Origin: Thiothrix sp.
Lineage (GTDB): Bacteria; Pseudomonadota; Gammaproteobacteria; Thiotrichales; Thiotrichaceae
Length of the DNA stretch: 41,064 bases
Assembly: GCF_028714775.1 (NCBI RefSeq)
Contig: NZ_JAQTLS010000028.1
Span: forward strand, 1-41,064
Direction: 5' to 3'
The notes under the pieces: generated by a model
Database searches by the model: none
What the model was told of the DNA's origin: nothing
What the model saw: only the letters and a program-made list of their open reading frames with translations
In this document: positions 8,701 to 16,099 of the stretch, one piece after another
Layout of the letters: every line of letters begins with the position of its first letter
Position numbering within the stretch: position 1 is the stretch's first letter
Program-made: the position numbers and the translations under genes

Positions 8701-9500
8701 AAATGCGCATCCGGGGTCCGGGTCATCGGCAGGTTTGCGCCCGCAATGATGATGTAAGTGGAGTTGTACCAATCGGCTGATTCCGGTACGTCGGTTTGTT
8801 CGCCCCAAGTCTGCGGGGAAGCCGCTGGTAAATCGCAATACCAGTCGTAAAAAGAACCGCAAGCTCCTCCTATGAGGGATAAATAGCGGGAGCCTGCGGC
8901 GTAGGAAATCATCGACATGGCAGGAATGGGGGAGAAGCCGTAAATCCGGTCTGGCCCCCATTTCTTGATGGTGTGGACATTGGCGGCAGCAATGATTTCG
9001 GTCATCTCCTCCCACGTTGCCCGCACGAAACCGCCCAAGCCGCGCACTGCCACATATTTCTGGCGTTTGTTTTCATCAGCTTGAATGCTTGCCCACGCTT
9101 CCACGGGGTCTTTGCCCAGCTTACGTTCAGCGCGGTACAAATCCAGCAAACGACCCCGGATCAGGGGGTATTTGATGCGGTGCGGGCTGTACAGATACCA
9201 CGAAAACGAAGCCCCGCGCTGGCAGCCACGCGGTTCGTGGTTCGGCAGGTCTTCGCGGGTACGCGGGTAGTCGGTTTGCTGCATTTCAAATGCAACCAAG
9301 CCATTTTTGACGAAAATTTTCCACGAACAACCGCCCGTGCAGTTCACCCCGTGGGTGGAACGCACCACCTTGTCGTGCTGCCAGCGGTGACGGTACGAAT
9401 CTTCCCATTTGCGGTCTTCGATGGTCATCACCCCGTGACCGTTAGAGAAGCTTTCCTTCGGGCGGGTGAAATACATTAAGCGGTCTAAGAAATGGCTCAT
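5742..9500 (-). CDS. narG: Respiratory nitrate reductase alpha subunit (molybdenum catalytic)
   Basis: NarG reduces nitrate to nitrite at a bis-MGD molybdenum centre in the cytoplasm. The N-terminal FS0 cluster motif HGVNCTGGCSW (His ligand rather than Cys) with the later cysteine in NHEPRGCQRGA is intact. YDWYCDLP near residue 217-224 holds the aspartate that binds molybdenum. There is no Tat signal, only the short MSHFLDRLMYF start resembling E. coli NarG. The ATG at 9500 has GGGGAG upstream. A TTG three codons earlier is the only alternative. At 1252 residues it matches the family. It sits 5 bases after the DsrC-like gene, so the two are tightly cotranscribed. Confidence 0.98.
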   Translation of the reverse strand: MSHFLDRLMYFTRPKESFSNGHGVMTIEDRKWEDSYRHRWQHDKVVRSTHGVNCTGGCSWKIFVKNGLVAFEMQQTDYPRTREDLPNHEPRGCQRGASFSWYLYSPHRIKYPLIRGRLLDLYRAERKLGKDPVEAWASIQADENKRQKYVAVRGLGGFVRATWEEMTEIIAAANVHTIKKWGPDRIYGFSPIPAMSMISYAAGSRYLSLIGGACGSFYDWYCDLPAASPQTWGEQTDVPESADWYNSTYIIIAGANLPMTRTPDAHFAFEVRYKGAKIVSMAPDYAEYVKAADLWMPVRQGTDAAAFLAMGHVALKEFYINNQDPYFQEYARTYTDLPMQVMLRQHDKQTFVTDRLLRASDFDGALGETNNPDWKTIVYDAKSGAFVAPNGSIGFRWGEEGKWNLLPKNAADQSDIQAELTCIGSKDDIVSVGFPHFNHDEPDLLFRNVPVRKVTLANGETALVASVFDLQIAQYGIDRGLGGDNVATDYADDSVAYTPAWAAKVTGVKAADIERTGREFAYNASKTKGKSMVIMGAAINHWYHNDLAYRSIMNLLHMCGCVGQSGGGWAHYVGQEKLRPQAGWAPIAFALDWQRPPRHMNSTSYWYFHTDQWRYETLDADTLLTPAGKAKNKGYSLADYNVAASRMGWLPTAPHWNMNPLELVAEAEKAGATDEASIGKHIVGKLQDGSLDVAFADVDNPVNWPRNLFVWRANLIGTSAKGHEYFLKHLLGAQNGVLQESGAGRGNKEVKWHEDAPIGKLDLMVDINFRLNSTGAYSDIILPTATWYEKNDLNTTDMHPFIHPLAEAVSPGWESKSDWQIFKSIAKTFSPLAEKHLGTRKDVVALPMQHDSPMELAQPFGQVVDWKRDGVAPIPGKTMPILKVVERNFGDTYKKYIALGPLMVKLGNTIKGVDWNTEQEYEELKKCNYTVKEPGVSFGMPSLEEDIYVCDSVMRMAPETNGEVAHKAWSAMSKKTGIDHHHLYAGRHEDKITFRDIQAQPRKIITAPTWSGIESEHVSYTAGYTNIHEHIPFRTLTGRAHFYQDHEWMLDFGEGFCTYKPMVDLGELKGLPAAVLNKPHLSLNWITPHSKWGIHSSYQDNLRMLTLGRGGPYVWVSEDDAKSIGLEDNDWIEAVNHNGATVARVIVSQRIPRGMAMMYHAQEKNINVPGSPSTGKRGGILNSVTRVLVKPTNMIGGYAQLAYSFNYYGTVGCQRDTMVALHKIADKDVDWLERPLTPAREAQRNPNGIGSK

Positions 9501-9505
9501 GGCAA

Positions 9506-9898
9506 TCAATGCTCCCCTTTGGTTCTACGGATACCCGCCAAGCGATTGCCCTGCTTTTGCGGGCCGCCCTTGGGGAAAATTTCGTGTAAGTAATGGTTGG
9601 TGGCGAACTCTTCACCCCATGTCTTTTTGAAATGCTTGAGCATATCGCGCACTGGGGCTTGCACCCTGTGTTCCTGATGGTAGTTACGCAGGAACTCGAT
9701 GATTTCCCAATGCTCGTCGGTCAGCACCAAGCCCTCACGTTCAGCGAGGGCTTCCGCAAAACCTTCGCTCCAGTCATCCATGTTCTGGATGTAACCCTCT
9801 TGGTCGGTGAGGATGGACTTGCCATCGACCTCCACCGACAGGGTGTAAATTGCGTAAGGGTTGGTTTGCAGGTTTTCGTCGTATTGTTGAATTGCCAT
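9506..9898 (-). CDS. DsrC/TusE-family protein lacking both active cysteines
   Basis: A 130-residue member of the DsrC/TusE fold family encoded directly upstream of narG. Family features are DQEGYIQNMDDWSEGFAEALA, LTDEHWEIIEFLR and VRDMLKHFKKTWG, ending in FPKGGPQKQGNRLAGIRRTK and GEH. In sulfur-carrier DsrC the last segment has a cysteine after KQG or KQA and a second one next to the C terminus. Here those places are Asn and Glu, so it cannot carry a trisulfide or persulfide in the known way. Cysteine-less relatives have been proposed to be regulatory, and this fold contains a helix-turn-helix-like element, so a role in regulation or Nar assembly is an inference. The ATG at 9898 has a strong GGAGA site. 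A decayed copy lies at the other end of the operon. Confidence 0.88.
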   Translation of the reverse strand: MAIQQYDENLQTNPYAIYTLSVEVDGKSILTDQEGYIQNMDDWSEGFAEALAEREGLVLTDEHWEIIEFLRNYHQEHRVQAPVRDMLKHFKKTWGEEFATNHYLHEIFPKGGPQKQGNRLAGIRRTKGEH

Positions 9899-9922
9899 GT
9901 TTATCTCCTTGGACAAATCACT

Positions 9923-10129
9923 TTAGCGGGACATCAAGGCATAGATGCCGTAACCCGCTACCAATAGCCCAACCAGAAGGTTCAATGGTCGGGTGTTTTC
10001 CGTATATCCCTTGATGAACAGCGCGTCGATGCGGAGGGCTTCGGTGAGGTTGCTGCGGATAAATACCGCAGCAACCAACAACGCGCCGTACAGGATGCCT
10101 ATTACATTAACCAGTACGTCGGGGTTCAT
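9923..10129 (-). CDS. Small two-helix membrane protein of the nar operon
   Basis: A 68-residue protein with two hydrophobic segments (about residues 5-23 and 49-66) separated by a charged loop containing RSNLTEALRIDALFIKGY. It begins 2 bases after the narK2 stop and ends 24 bases before the DsrC-like start, so it is certainly within the operon. I do not recognise a family. The size and setting suggest a small accessory subunit of NarK2 or of the Nar complex, but nothing in the sequence proves this. Its ribosome-binding site (AAGGC) is weak, which fits translational coupling to narK2. Confidence 0.7.
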   Translation of the reverse strand: MNPDVLVNVIGILYGALLVAAVFIRSNLTEALRIDALFIKGYTENTRPLNLLVGLLVAGYGIYALMSR

Positions 10130-10131
10130 GT

Positions 10132-11841
10132 TTATGCCTTGTGCAAGTCAACTTGGCGCATATGTTCCTTTTCGCGTTCGCTGAGCTTGTCCCACCATGT
10201 GCCACCCGCGTTGCCATAGTCGAAGCGTTCCGCGCCTTTGCGGGTGTAGTAGTACCAGTTCACCAAGAAGGAATAGGCGTAGAACACCGCCACCCCGATG
10301 AAGAACAGCTTGGCATTACCCGTGGCAGTGATGGCAGCACCCACCAGTGAAGTCCACACAAACGGGCCGAAAGCTGCCCAAGCCCCTGTCCAGCCGAGCA
10401 TTTGTGCGCCCTTGGCAGGTGAATAAGCAAACACGATGGGGTATTGGCGGAAGGTGGCAGCGTTATTGATGCCCGTCATCAGGAAAATCCACAGCATCCC
10501 GTACAGGAAGCTTGAGAACTGCTCAGTGCCTGTTGGAGTAAGCGCACCGCTAAGCACCAGATAAACACAGCCTGCAATTTGCCCCAAGGTTGTCCAGTGC
10601 ATCCCTTTACTGCCGCCAATCTTGTCGAAGAAACCACCGGACAAAGCACGCACCGCACCACCGATCAAAGGGCCAAGGTAAGCGTAAGCCAGTGGGTCGG
10701 GCGCACCGTCAAAACCACCGTAAATGGTCTTAATCATCATCGGGAAAGCGGCGGCGAAACCCGCAAATGAACCGAAGGAGCAGATGTAGGTGATGGTGCA
10801 GTTCCACGTATGGACGGCAGCGCGGTTACGCATACTCAGGATTTCAAACTGCCCCATGAAACCGCGTGACGGCACCGAGATGCTTTTCAAACCGAACACG
10901 GCAAACAGGAAAGCCACCACGAGGAATGGTATCCAGATGAAGGCAGCGTTCTGTAACCACATCCCTTTCTTGACCACATTTTTGAAAGTTACATCAGTGA
11001 TAGCCCCTTCTGGGTTTTTCACCACGTCCAGCTTGACCCCTTTGGTCGTCACCACTTCAGTGATAACGCCATTCGCATCCTTCTTGACATCCGGCTTGAT
11101 GGCTTTGTAGGCATCGGTTTCCTTGAAGATAACATCCTTGATGACACCGTTTTCCTTCACCACCTCAATGGAAGAGGCAAATTCTGGTTTGACCACCACA
11201 TCCCTGACAATGCCCGCTTCCTTGGTCACGGTGATCGCACCCTTGACCGCATCACCCTTGGTGAACACTTGCGGGCCACCCGCTACCATACCAATTGCCG
11301 CAAAACCGATGATCCACGGTGCGACGAACTGGACGATGCTTACCCCAAAGTTACCCAAGCCTGCTTGGATACCCAATGCCAGCCCTTGTAGGCGTTTCGG
11401 GAAGAAGATACTGGTGGAAGGCATAAAGGACGAAAAGTCACCACCACCCATGCCGCACAAGAAACCGATGACCATGAATGTTTCCCATGAGGTGTTCAGG
11501 TCTTGCACGGCAAACCCCAACCAGATCATCGGGAACACCTTGATAATGGTGGAAATGCTCACCACTGGACGTGTCCCCAATACAGGGATAAAGTTGGAAT
11601 GAATCAGGCGCAAAATACCCGAAGCCAAGCCTGGAATCGCCGCCAGCCAGAACAGTTCCATGGTGGTGAACTTGAAGCCAATGGCAGGCATTCGTACCAC
11701 TACTGCACTCATCACGAACCAAGTCGCAAACGAGAAAATCAGTGAAAAGGTGGTGATGGCGCAGGTACGCCATGCAATGGCTTTGCCGGTTTTTTCCCAG
11801 AAATCCGGGTTTTCCGGTTCCCATTTGGGCAGTTTAGACAT
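10132..11841 (-). CDS. narK: Nitrate/nitrite transporter, NarK2-type, with an extra loop
   Basis: An MFS transporter of the nitrate/nitrite porter family in the inner membrane, probably a nitrate/nitrite antiporter. The nitrate signature regions are visible as GFLCGMGGGDFSSFMPSTSIFFPK and GLGNFGVS in the first half and GINNAATFRQYP in the second. The first is split by two glycine-rich turns. The 569-residue length is about 100 more than E. coli NarK. The excess lies at residues ~190-292 between helices 5 and 6, a loop expected on the periplasmic side, and is made of imperfect repeats of a V-K-x-G-V-I-x-D-V type. AGGAG precedes the start. It follows the NarK1-type gene, a common pairing in denitrifiers. 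Confidence 0.92.
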   Translation of the reverse strand: MSKLPKWEPENPDFWEKTGKAIAWRTCAITTFSLIFSFATWFVMSAVVVRMPAIGFKFTTMELFWLAAIPGLASGILRLIHSNFIPVLGTRPVVSISTIIKVFPMIWLGFAVQDLNTSWETFMVIGFLCGMGGGDFSSFMPSTSIFFPKRLQGLALGIQAGLGNFGVSIVQFVAPWIIGFAAIGMVAGGPQVFTKGDAVKGAITVTKEAGIVRDVVVKPEFASSIEVVKENGVIKDVIFKETDAYKAIKPDVKKDANGVITEVVTTKGVKLDVVKNPEGAITDVTFKNVVKKGMWLQNAAFIWIPFLVVAFLFAVFGLKSISVPSRGFMGQFEILSMRNRAAVHTWNCTITYICSFGSFAGFAAAFPMMIKTIYGGFDGAPDPLAYAYLGPLIGGAVRALSGGFFDKIGGSKGMHWTTLGQIAGCVYLVLSGALTPTGTEQFSSFLYGMLWIFLMTGINNAATFRQYPIVFAYSPAKGAQMLGWTGAWAAFGPFVWTSLVGAAITATGNAKLFFIGVAVFYAYSFLVNWYYYTRKGAERFDYGNAGGTWWDKLSEREKEHMRQVDLHKA

Positions 11842-11892
11842 AAACGTATACTCCTCAATTAACTAACTTGGGTTGTGCGCGAGCCTTGCCTT

Positions 11893-13158
11893 TCATTCCA
11901 TCGGGTCAGCAGCGGGGATACGCCTGCTTTCCCGTTCCTTGTCCAGTGGGCGTACTTCCGTCCAGTACATCCACATCAGCGACACCCATACCACCCCGAA
12001 CATCAGCATGAAGGCGGAGGAACGGATACCAGTTAGGTCAACCAGCGCCCCGAACATGATTGGCATCAGGAAGCCACCCAAGCCACCTGCCAAGCCCACC
12101 ACGCCGGAAATCACTCCGATGTTGTGCGGGTAATCATCCGAGATGTATTTGAAAACCGAGGCTTTGCCGATGGCGAACACCACGCCCAAGCTGAACAGGA
12201 TGATGGTGAAAACTGTGGGGGTCAGGCCGAAATGGAAGGTGGAAGGGCCATTGACCGTCTGGATGGTGATGTCACTTTGCGGGTAAGACAGGAAGAACAG
12301 GCACACCAATGAAATCCACAACACCCACCAAGTGATGGTGTGTGCCCCGAATTTGTCAGAGAAATAGCCGCCGATGGCCCGCAAAATTCCGCCGGGGATG
12401 CTGAATGCGGCTGCCAGCAAGGCGGCAGTCTTGAGGTCAAAGCCGTATTCGCTGACGTAATATTTTGTCATCCACAGTGCCAGCGCCACGTAGCCGCCGA
12501 ATACGATGGAATAATATTGACTGTACCGCCACACCTTGGGGTCTTTGAACGCCGCAAGCTGTTCGCGCACGGTGACAGATTTGCCAACCACATGGGTCGG
12601 GTCACTGAAGGTGAAAAACCAGAAGATGATTGCCGTGACCAGCATAAGCACCGCGTAGACTTGCGGAACCATTGTCCAGCCGTACCCCACCACAATGATG
12701 GGTGCGAGTAACTTGGTGACAGCAGCGCCAGTATTGCCCGCGCCGAAAATCCCCATCGACAGCCCTTGGCGTTCCTTAGGGAACCAGCGGGCGCAATAGG
12801 CAATGCCAACGGTGAATGAACCGCCTGCCATCCCGACGAACAAACCCGTTACCAAGAAGTGCCAGAATTGGGTTGCCTGCGAGATCATCCAGATCGGGAT
12901 TACCGTGGACAGCATCAGGATGAAAAACACGATGCGCCCGCCGAATTTGTCCGTCCACATCCCCAGCGGGACACGGATCAGCGAGCCTGTCAGCACCGGG
13001 GTGGCGATCAGGATACCGAACTGGGTTTCGTTCAGCCCCAGCAGTTGTTTGATGGGAATGCCGATGACCGCGAACATCATCCAAATCATAAAGCACACTG
13101 TGAACGCCAGTGTACTCATGATAACGACCGACCAAGCTTTGTAGTTCTGCGTTGCCAT
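11893..13158 (-). CDS. narK: Nitrate/proton symporter, NarK1-type
   Basis: A 421-residue MFS protein of the nitrate/nitrite porter family, shorter and distinct from the next gene, resembling NarK1 proteins thought to import nitrate with protons. Twelve hydrophobic segments can be traced. Signature pieces are GLFVGMAGGSFTVGIAYCARWFPK (two adjoining motifs), GNTGAAVTKL and, in the second half, GVVGLAGGLGGFLMP. The ATG at 13158 has GAGGT upstream. It is the first gene of the nar operon and faces the narX-side control region with its NarL palindrome about 100 bases upstream. The spacing to narK2 is 51 bases, with no terminator. Confidence 0.92.
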   Translation of the reverse strand: MATQNYKAWSVVIMSTLAFTVCFMIWMMFAVIGIPIKQLLGLNETQFGILIATPVLTGSLIRVPLGMWTDKFGGRIVFFILMLSTVIPIWMISQATQFWHFLVTGLFVGMAGGSFTVGIAYCARWFPKERQGLSMGIFGAGNTGAAVTKLLAPIIVVGYGWTMVPQVYAVLMLVTAIIFWFFTFSDPTHVVGKSVTVREQLAAFKDPKVWRYSQYYSIVFGGYVALALWMTKYYVSEYGFDLKTAALLAAAFSIPGGILRAIGGYFSDKFGAHTITWWVLWISLVCLFFLSYPQSDITIQTVNGPSTFHFGLTPTVFTIILFSLGVVFAIGKASVFKYISDDYPHNIGVISGVVGLAGGLGGFLMPIMFGALVDLTGIRSSAFMLMFGVVWVSLMWMYWTEVRPLDKERESRRIPAADPME

Positions 13159-13258
13159 AAATCACCTCATAACAAAACCATGAGTGGTTTCAAGGTGGTT
13201 TCTACGCTGTTGTAAAAACGGTTTCTAGTGGGGTAATTAGTGTTCTGGATACGCCGCA

Positions 13259-13274
13259 TACCACTAAAGTGGTA
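13259..13274. promoter_or_regulatory. NarL/NarP 7-2-7 binding site
   Basis: TACCACT AA AGTGGTA is a perfect inverted repeat in exactly the 7-2-7 arrangement bound by NarL and NarP dimers. Each half differs from the consensus heptamer TACYYMT at one position. The perfect symmetry extends one base further on each side (13258-13275). It lies about 100 bases upstream of narK and about 205 bases upstream of narX, and the matching regulators NarX-NarL are encoded next door. Confidence 0.75.
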
Positions 13275-13286
13275 TTGGTGGTACTC

Positions 13287-13303
13287 AATAACATGTTGTT
13301 ATT
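13287..13303. repeat. 17-bp palindrome in the nar control region
   Basis: AATAACA TGT TGTTATT is a perfect 7-3-7 inverted repeat located 13 bases from the NarL palindrome. It does not match FNR, NarL or IHF consensus. It could be an operator for another regulator or a weak hairpin. Confidence 0.5.
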
Positions 13304-13479
13304 TAATGTGTTGTTGTTGTCGGTGGTGACGTGTGTCAGTTGTTTGTATCTTGAGGTGGTACACCTTTTAATTCATCAAGCTACATAAGTGGGTATCCCT
13401 ATTTTCTTTAACCTTGGTTTGGCAAATACTTACATCATGCTAGGAAGCCTATTGGCTGACTCAAAATGGGAGACGAACG

Positions 13480-15363
13480 TTGGTAAGCCGCTTACTGTGG
13501 AGAAAGTTACAAAACTCCCTGTTGCTACGGTTGGGGGGGATGATTGCTGCTATTACTGTCTTGGCAGTAGCCAGTATGTCCACCTCTTGGATGGTGGCAG
13601 AAACCACTCAAGGTAATGGGGGGGCTATTAATATTGCCGGTAGCCTGCGAATGCAAAGTTGGCGGATGGCCTCCCTTTACCAGCGTATATTGCAGGATAA
13701 TAAACCAGAACATCACCACAGTCTGGCACAGGCTATCAAACGGTTTGATGCTGACCTAACAGCAGAGTCTATCCTGTCTGTTTTGCCAAAAGATGAAACA
13801 ACCCCACTGAAGTACACTTATCGGCAGGTTGAGACAGGCTGGCGTACACAGATCAAGCCTAGCCTCCAGTCTACAGATACCTATAACGCCACGGTGTTAG
13901 ATGATATTTCGCTGTTCGTTGCCCATATCAATGATCTGGTCAAGCAGATTGAAGAAGCGACTGAGGCTAAAATTTTTGTCCTGCGGGTTATCCTTGGCGT
14001 TGCTGTTATTGGTACGATTCTTGTGGTTATCCTGTCAATCTATTTAGTTAACAGTATTCTGGTGAACCCCTTGCGTGGGCTATTGGGACTGACTGACCAA
14101 ATCCGTCAAGGGAACCTTGCCGTGCGTACTAATTTGATGGGGGAGGATGAAATTGGGCAGTTGGGGCAAGCTTTTAACCTCATGGCAGAGGACTTGTCCA
14201 AACTCTATCACGACCTTGAAATACGGGTTGAGCAAAAAACTGCCGAACTCACCCGTAGCAACTGCTCACTGGATTTGCTGTACCGTTCTATTACCCGGCT
14301 ACATGGCACGGCTCCTGACCGTGAGGTATTCCATCATGTGTTGCAAGATGCTGAAGCTGTCTTAGGTTTAGGCAATGGTACGATTTGCCTGAAAGGGGAT
14401 AATGACCAACAAGGGCATGTTGTCGCCACTACCGCCAGCGACAACATCAGCCCACTGTGTCGGCACGCCAACAATTGTACAGAATGTCATGACTCCCGCG
14501 TTGTCCGTATGGATGCGCTCCCAGACGGCAGACAAATCATGAGGATGCCGCTGACTGATGCCGAAAAACGCTACGGTATGTTGGCTATCGACATTCCTCC
14601 CAACACCCATGCGGAACTTTGGCAGGTGCAATTACTGGAAGCTTTGTCGCATCACATCGGTGTTACCATCGCTTCTGAACAACGTAGTGAGCAACACCGT
14701 CGTGTCTCCCTATTGGAAGAGCGTGCTGTTATCGCCCGTGAATTGCATGATTCATTGGCACAATCCTTGGCTTACATGAAAATTCAAGTCAGTCGTTTGC
14801 GTAATGCCCTAACGCATCCCGATGATGGTGGGGAAATTGCCGCTGCGCTGGAAGAGTTGAGGGATGGACTGAACAGTTCCTATCAGCAATTACGGGAACT
14901 GCTTTCCACTTTTCGTCTGCGCATGGAAGATGCTGACCTTGGAATGGCATTGGCGCAAACGACAACCGAGTTTGCTGAGCGAGGTAGTCTCCCTGTTGAG
15001 TTGGTTGTTAATCTGGGGAGTCTCAACCTCGGCCCTAATGAAGAAATTCACTTGCTGCAAATTGTGCGCGAGGCTCTGTCCAATACCTTGAAGCACGCCC
15101 ATGCGAGCCATGCTTGGGTGATACTGCAACGGCAGAATAACGGTCATGTACTGCTACGGGTGGAAGATGATGGCATAGGCATCAATAAATCTGCTGCCAT
15201 GCACCATTACGGCATGGCTATTATGGATGAGCGTGCCCGTGCTTTGCGCGGCATAATCCAGTGCTTGCCACGAGTAGGGGGGGGGACTTGTGTGCAACTG
15301 GATTTCTCCCCCGTTAATGGCGACCGACCGATTCTGAATACGAGGATTTCCTATGCCGCATGA
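13480..15363 (+). CDS. narX: Nitrate/nitrite sensor histidine kinase NarX
   Basis: A 627-residue inner-membrane sensor. TM1 spans about 17-40 and is followed by the P-box NIAGSLRMQSWRMA, the nitrate-binding signature of NarX/NarQ. TM2 is near 168-195, followed by a HAMP domain and a central GAF-like module with a cysteine group CRHANNCTECH near 326-336. The HisKA_3 phosphorylation site is ARELHDSLAQSL (His about 423), and the ATPase domain has LSNTLKHAHA and VEDDGIGI. The start is probably the TTG at 13480, which has GGGAGA at good spacing. An in-frame ATG at 13540 would cut into TM1. It overlaps narL by 11 bases, so the two are cotranslated. It senses nitrate and phosphorylates NarL. Confidence 0.95.
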   Translation: MVSRLLWRKLQNSLLLRLGGMIAAITVLAVASMSTSWMVAETTQGNGGAINIAGSLRMQSWRMASLYQRILQDNKPEHHHSLAQAIKRFDADLTAESILSVLPKDETTPLKYTYRQVETGWRTQIKPSLQSTDTYNATVLDDISLFVAHINDLVKQIEEATEAKIFVLRVILGVAVIGTILVVILSIYLVNSILVNPLRGLLGLTDQIRQGNLAVRTNLMGEDEIGQLGQAFNLMAEDLSKLYHDLEIRVEQKTAELTRSNCSLDLLYRSITRLHGTAPDREVFHHVLQDAEAVLGLGNGTICLKGDNDQQGHVVATTASDNISPLCRHANNCTECHDSRVVRMDALPDGRQIMRMPLTDAEKRYGMLAIDIPPNTHAELWQVQLLEALSHHIGVTIASEQRSEQHRRVSLLEERAVIARELHDSLAQSLAYMKIQVSRLRNALTHPDDGGEIAAALEELRDGLNSSYQQLRELLSTFRLRMEDADLGMALAQTTTEFAERGSLPVELVVNLGSLNLGPNEEIHLLQIVREALSNTLKHAHASHAWVILQRQNNGHVLLRVEDDGIGINKSAAMHHYGMAIMDERARALRGIIQCLPRVGGGTCVQLDFSPVNGDRPILNTRISYAA

Positions 15364-16000
15364 AGCACTGCAACGCCTATTAATTGTTGATGACCATCCA
15401 CTATTCAGAAAAGGTGTGCGTTACCTTGTCAATATGGTTCCCAGTTTTACCATTGTCGGCGAAGCCTCCTGCGGGCAAGAGGGTATCGACATGGCGCTGT
15501 CCCTAGCCCCTGATATGATCCTGCTTGACCTGAATATGAAGGATATGAGTGGCATTGACGTACTGAAAGTGGTTAAGGCATCTGCGCTGGATGCGCGGGT
15601 TGTGATGTTGACAGTTTCCGATCAAGTCGATGATCTGGTAGCGGCCTTGCGTGCTGGGGCGGATGGCTACTTATTGAAGGAGATGGAGCCAGAAGAATTA
15701 GTGGAAAAGCTGGGGGAAGCCGCTGCTGGACGTATCACGCTGACTGAACGTTTGATTAATTTGTTAGCACATGCCATGCGCTATGATGCCAACCCCAAGA
15801 CCAGCATGGAGGCTGGCTTGACCGAACAGGAGCAACGTATCCTTGAACAGGTTGCTGCTGGCAAGAGCAACAAGTTGGTGGCGAAGGAGCTAAGTATTGC
15901 CGAAGGTACGGTCAAGGTGCATATCAAGCACATACTGCGCAAGCTCAACCTGCGTTCACGGGTGGAAGCCGTAGTATGGTTTGCAGGCCAGCACAAGTAA
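15353..16000 (+). CDS. narL: Nitrate/nitrite response regulator NarL
   Basis: A 215-residue response regulator. The receiver domain begins LLIVDDHPLFRKGV, and the phospho-acceptor is D59 in MILLDLNMKDMSG. The C-terminal LuxR-type helix-turn-helix runs about 150-195 with AAGKSNKLVAKELSIAEGTV. Its first codons overlap the end of narX. Its likely targets are the heptamers in the adjacent nar control region. NarP would look similar, but pairing with NarX and the nar operon favours NarL. No terminator is seen before norC, so read-through into norCB is possible. Confidence 0.94.
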   Translation: MPHEALQRLLIVDDHPLFRKGVRYLVNMVPSFTIVGEASCGQEGIDMALSLAPDMILLDLNMKDMSGIDVLKVVKASALDARVVMLTVSDQVDDLVAALRAGADGYLLKEMEPEELVEKLGEAAAGRITLTERLINLLAHAMRYDANPKTSMEAGLTEQEQRILEQVAAGKSNKLVAKELSIAEGTVKVHIKHILRKLNLRSRVEAVVWFAGQHK

Positions 16001-16013
16001 GGGAGTAGCTCCC

Positions 16014-16027
16014 TTGATTCAGGTCAA
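16014..16027. promoter_or_regulatory. FNR/DNR-type box upstream of norC
   Basis: TTGAT-TCAG-GTCAA, nearly the CRP/FNR-family consensus TTGAT-N4-ATCAA, is flanked by CCC and GGC so that the symmetry reads CCTTGA...TCAAGG. If it sits at -41.5, transcription would start near 16062. A weak -10 (TTTAGT, 16049-16054) lies where required, and norC begins at 16100. Such boxes bind FNR or its NO-sensing relative DNR. Confidence 0.85.
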
Positions 16028-16099
16028 GGCGGCTTCCCCCACGATTCATTTAGTCTCGACTCGTATTCCACACTTTACAAATACGGAGGGACTTATACC

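Larger units (their letters stand above)
13159..13479. promoter_or_regulatory. Divergent control region between the nar operon and narXL
   Basis: This gene-free 321-base stretch separates narK (minus) from narX (plus) and must hold both promoters. It is AT- and GT-rich compared with the genes. It contains the NarL-type 7-2-7 palindrome listed separately, further single heptamer-like sites with one mismatch (13229-13235, 13282-13288, 13360-13366, 13389-13395), and a 17-bp palindrome at 13287-13303. I see no convincing TTGAT-N4-ATCAA box here and no clear sigma-70 pair, so promoter positions are not assigned. Confidence 0.75.

Noticed and set aside
13360-13380. Possible FNR box near narX ending in ATCAA (13375-13379)
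   Set aside because: The partner half-site at the required spacing is TTTTA, which matches only two of five positions.
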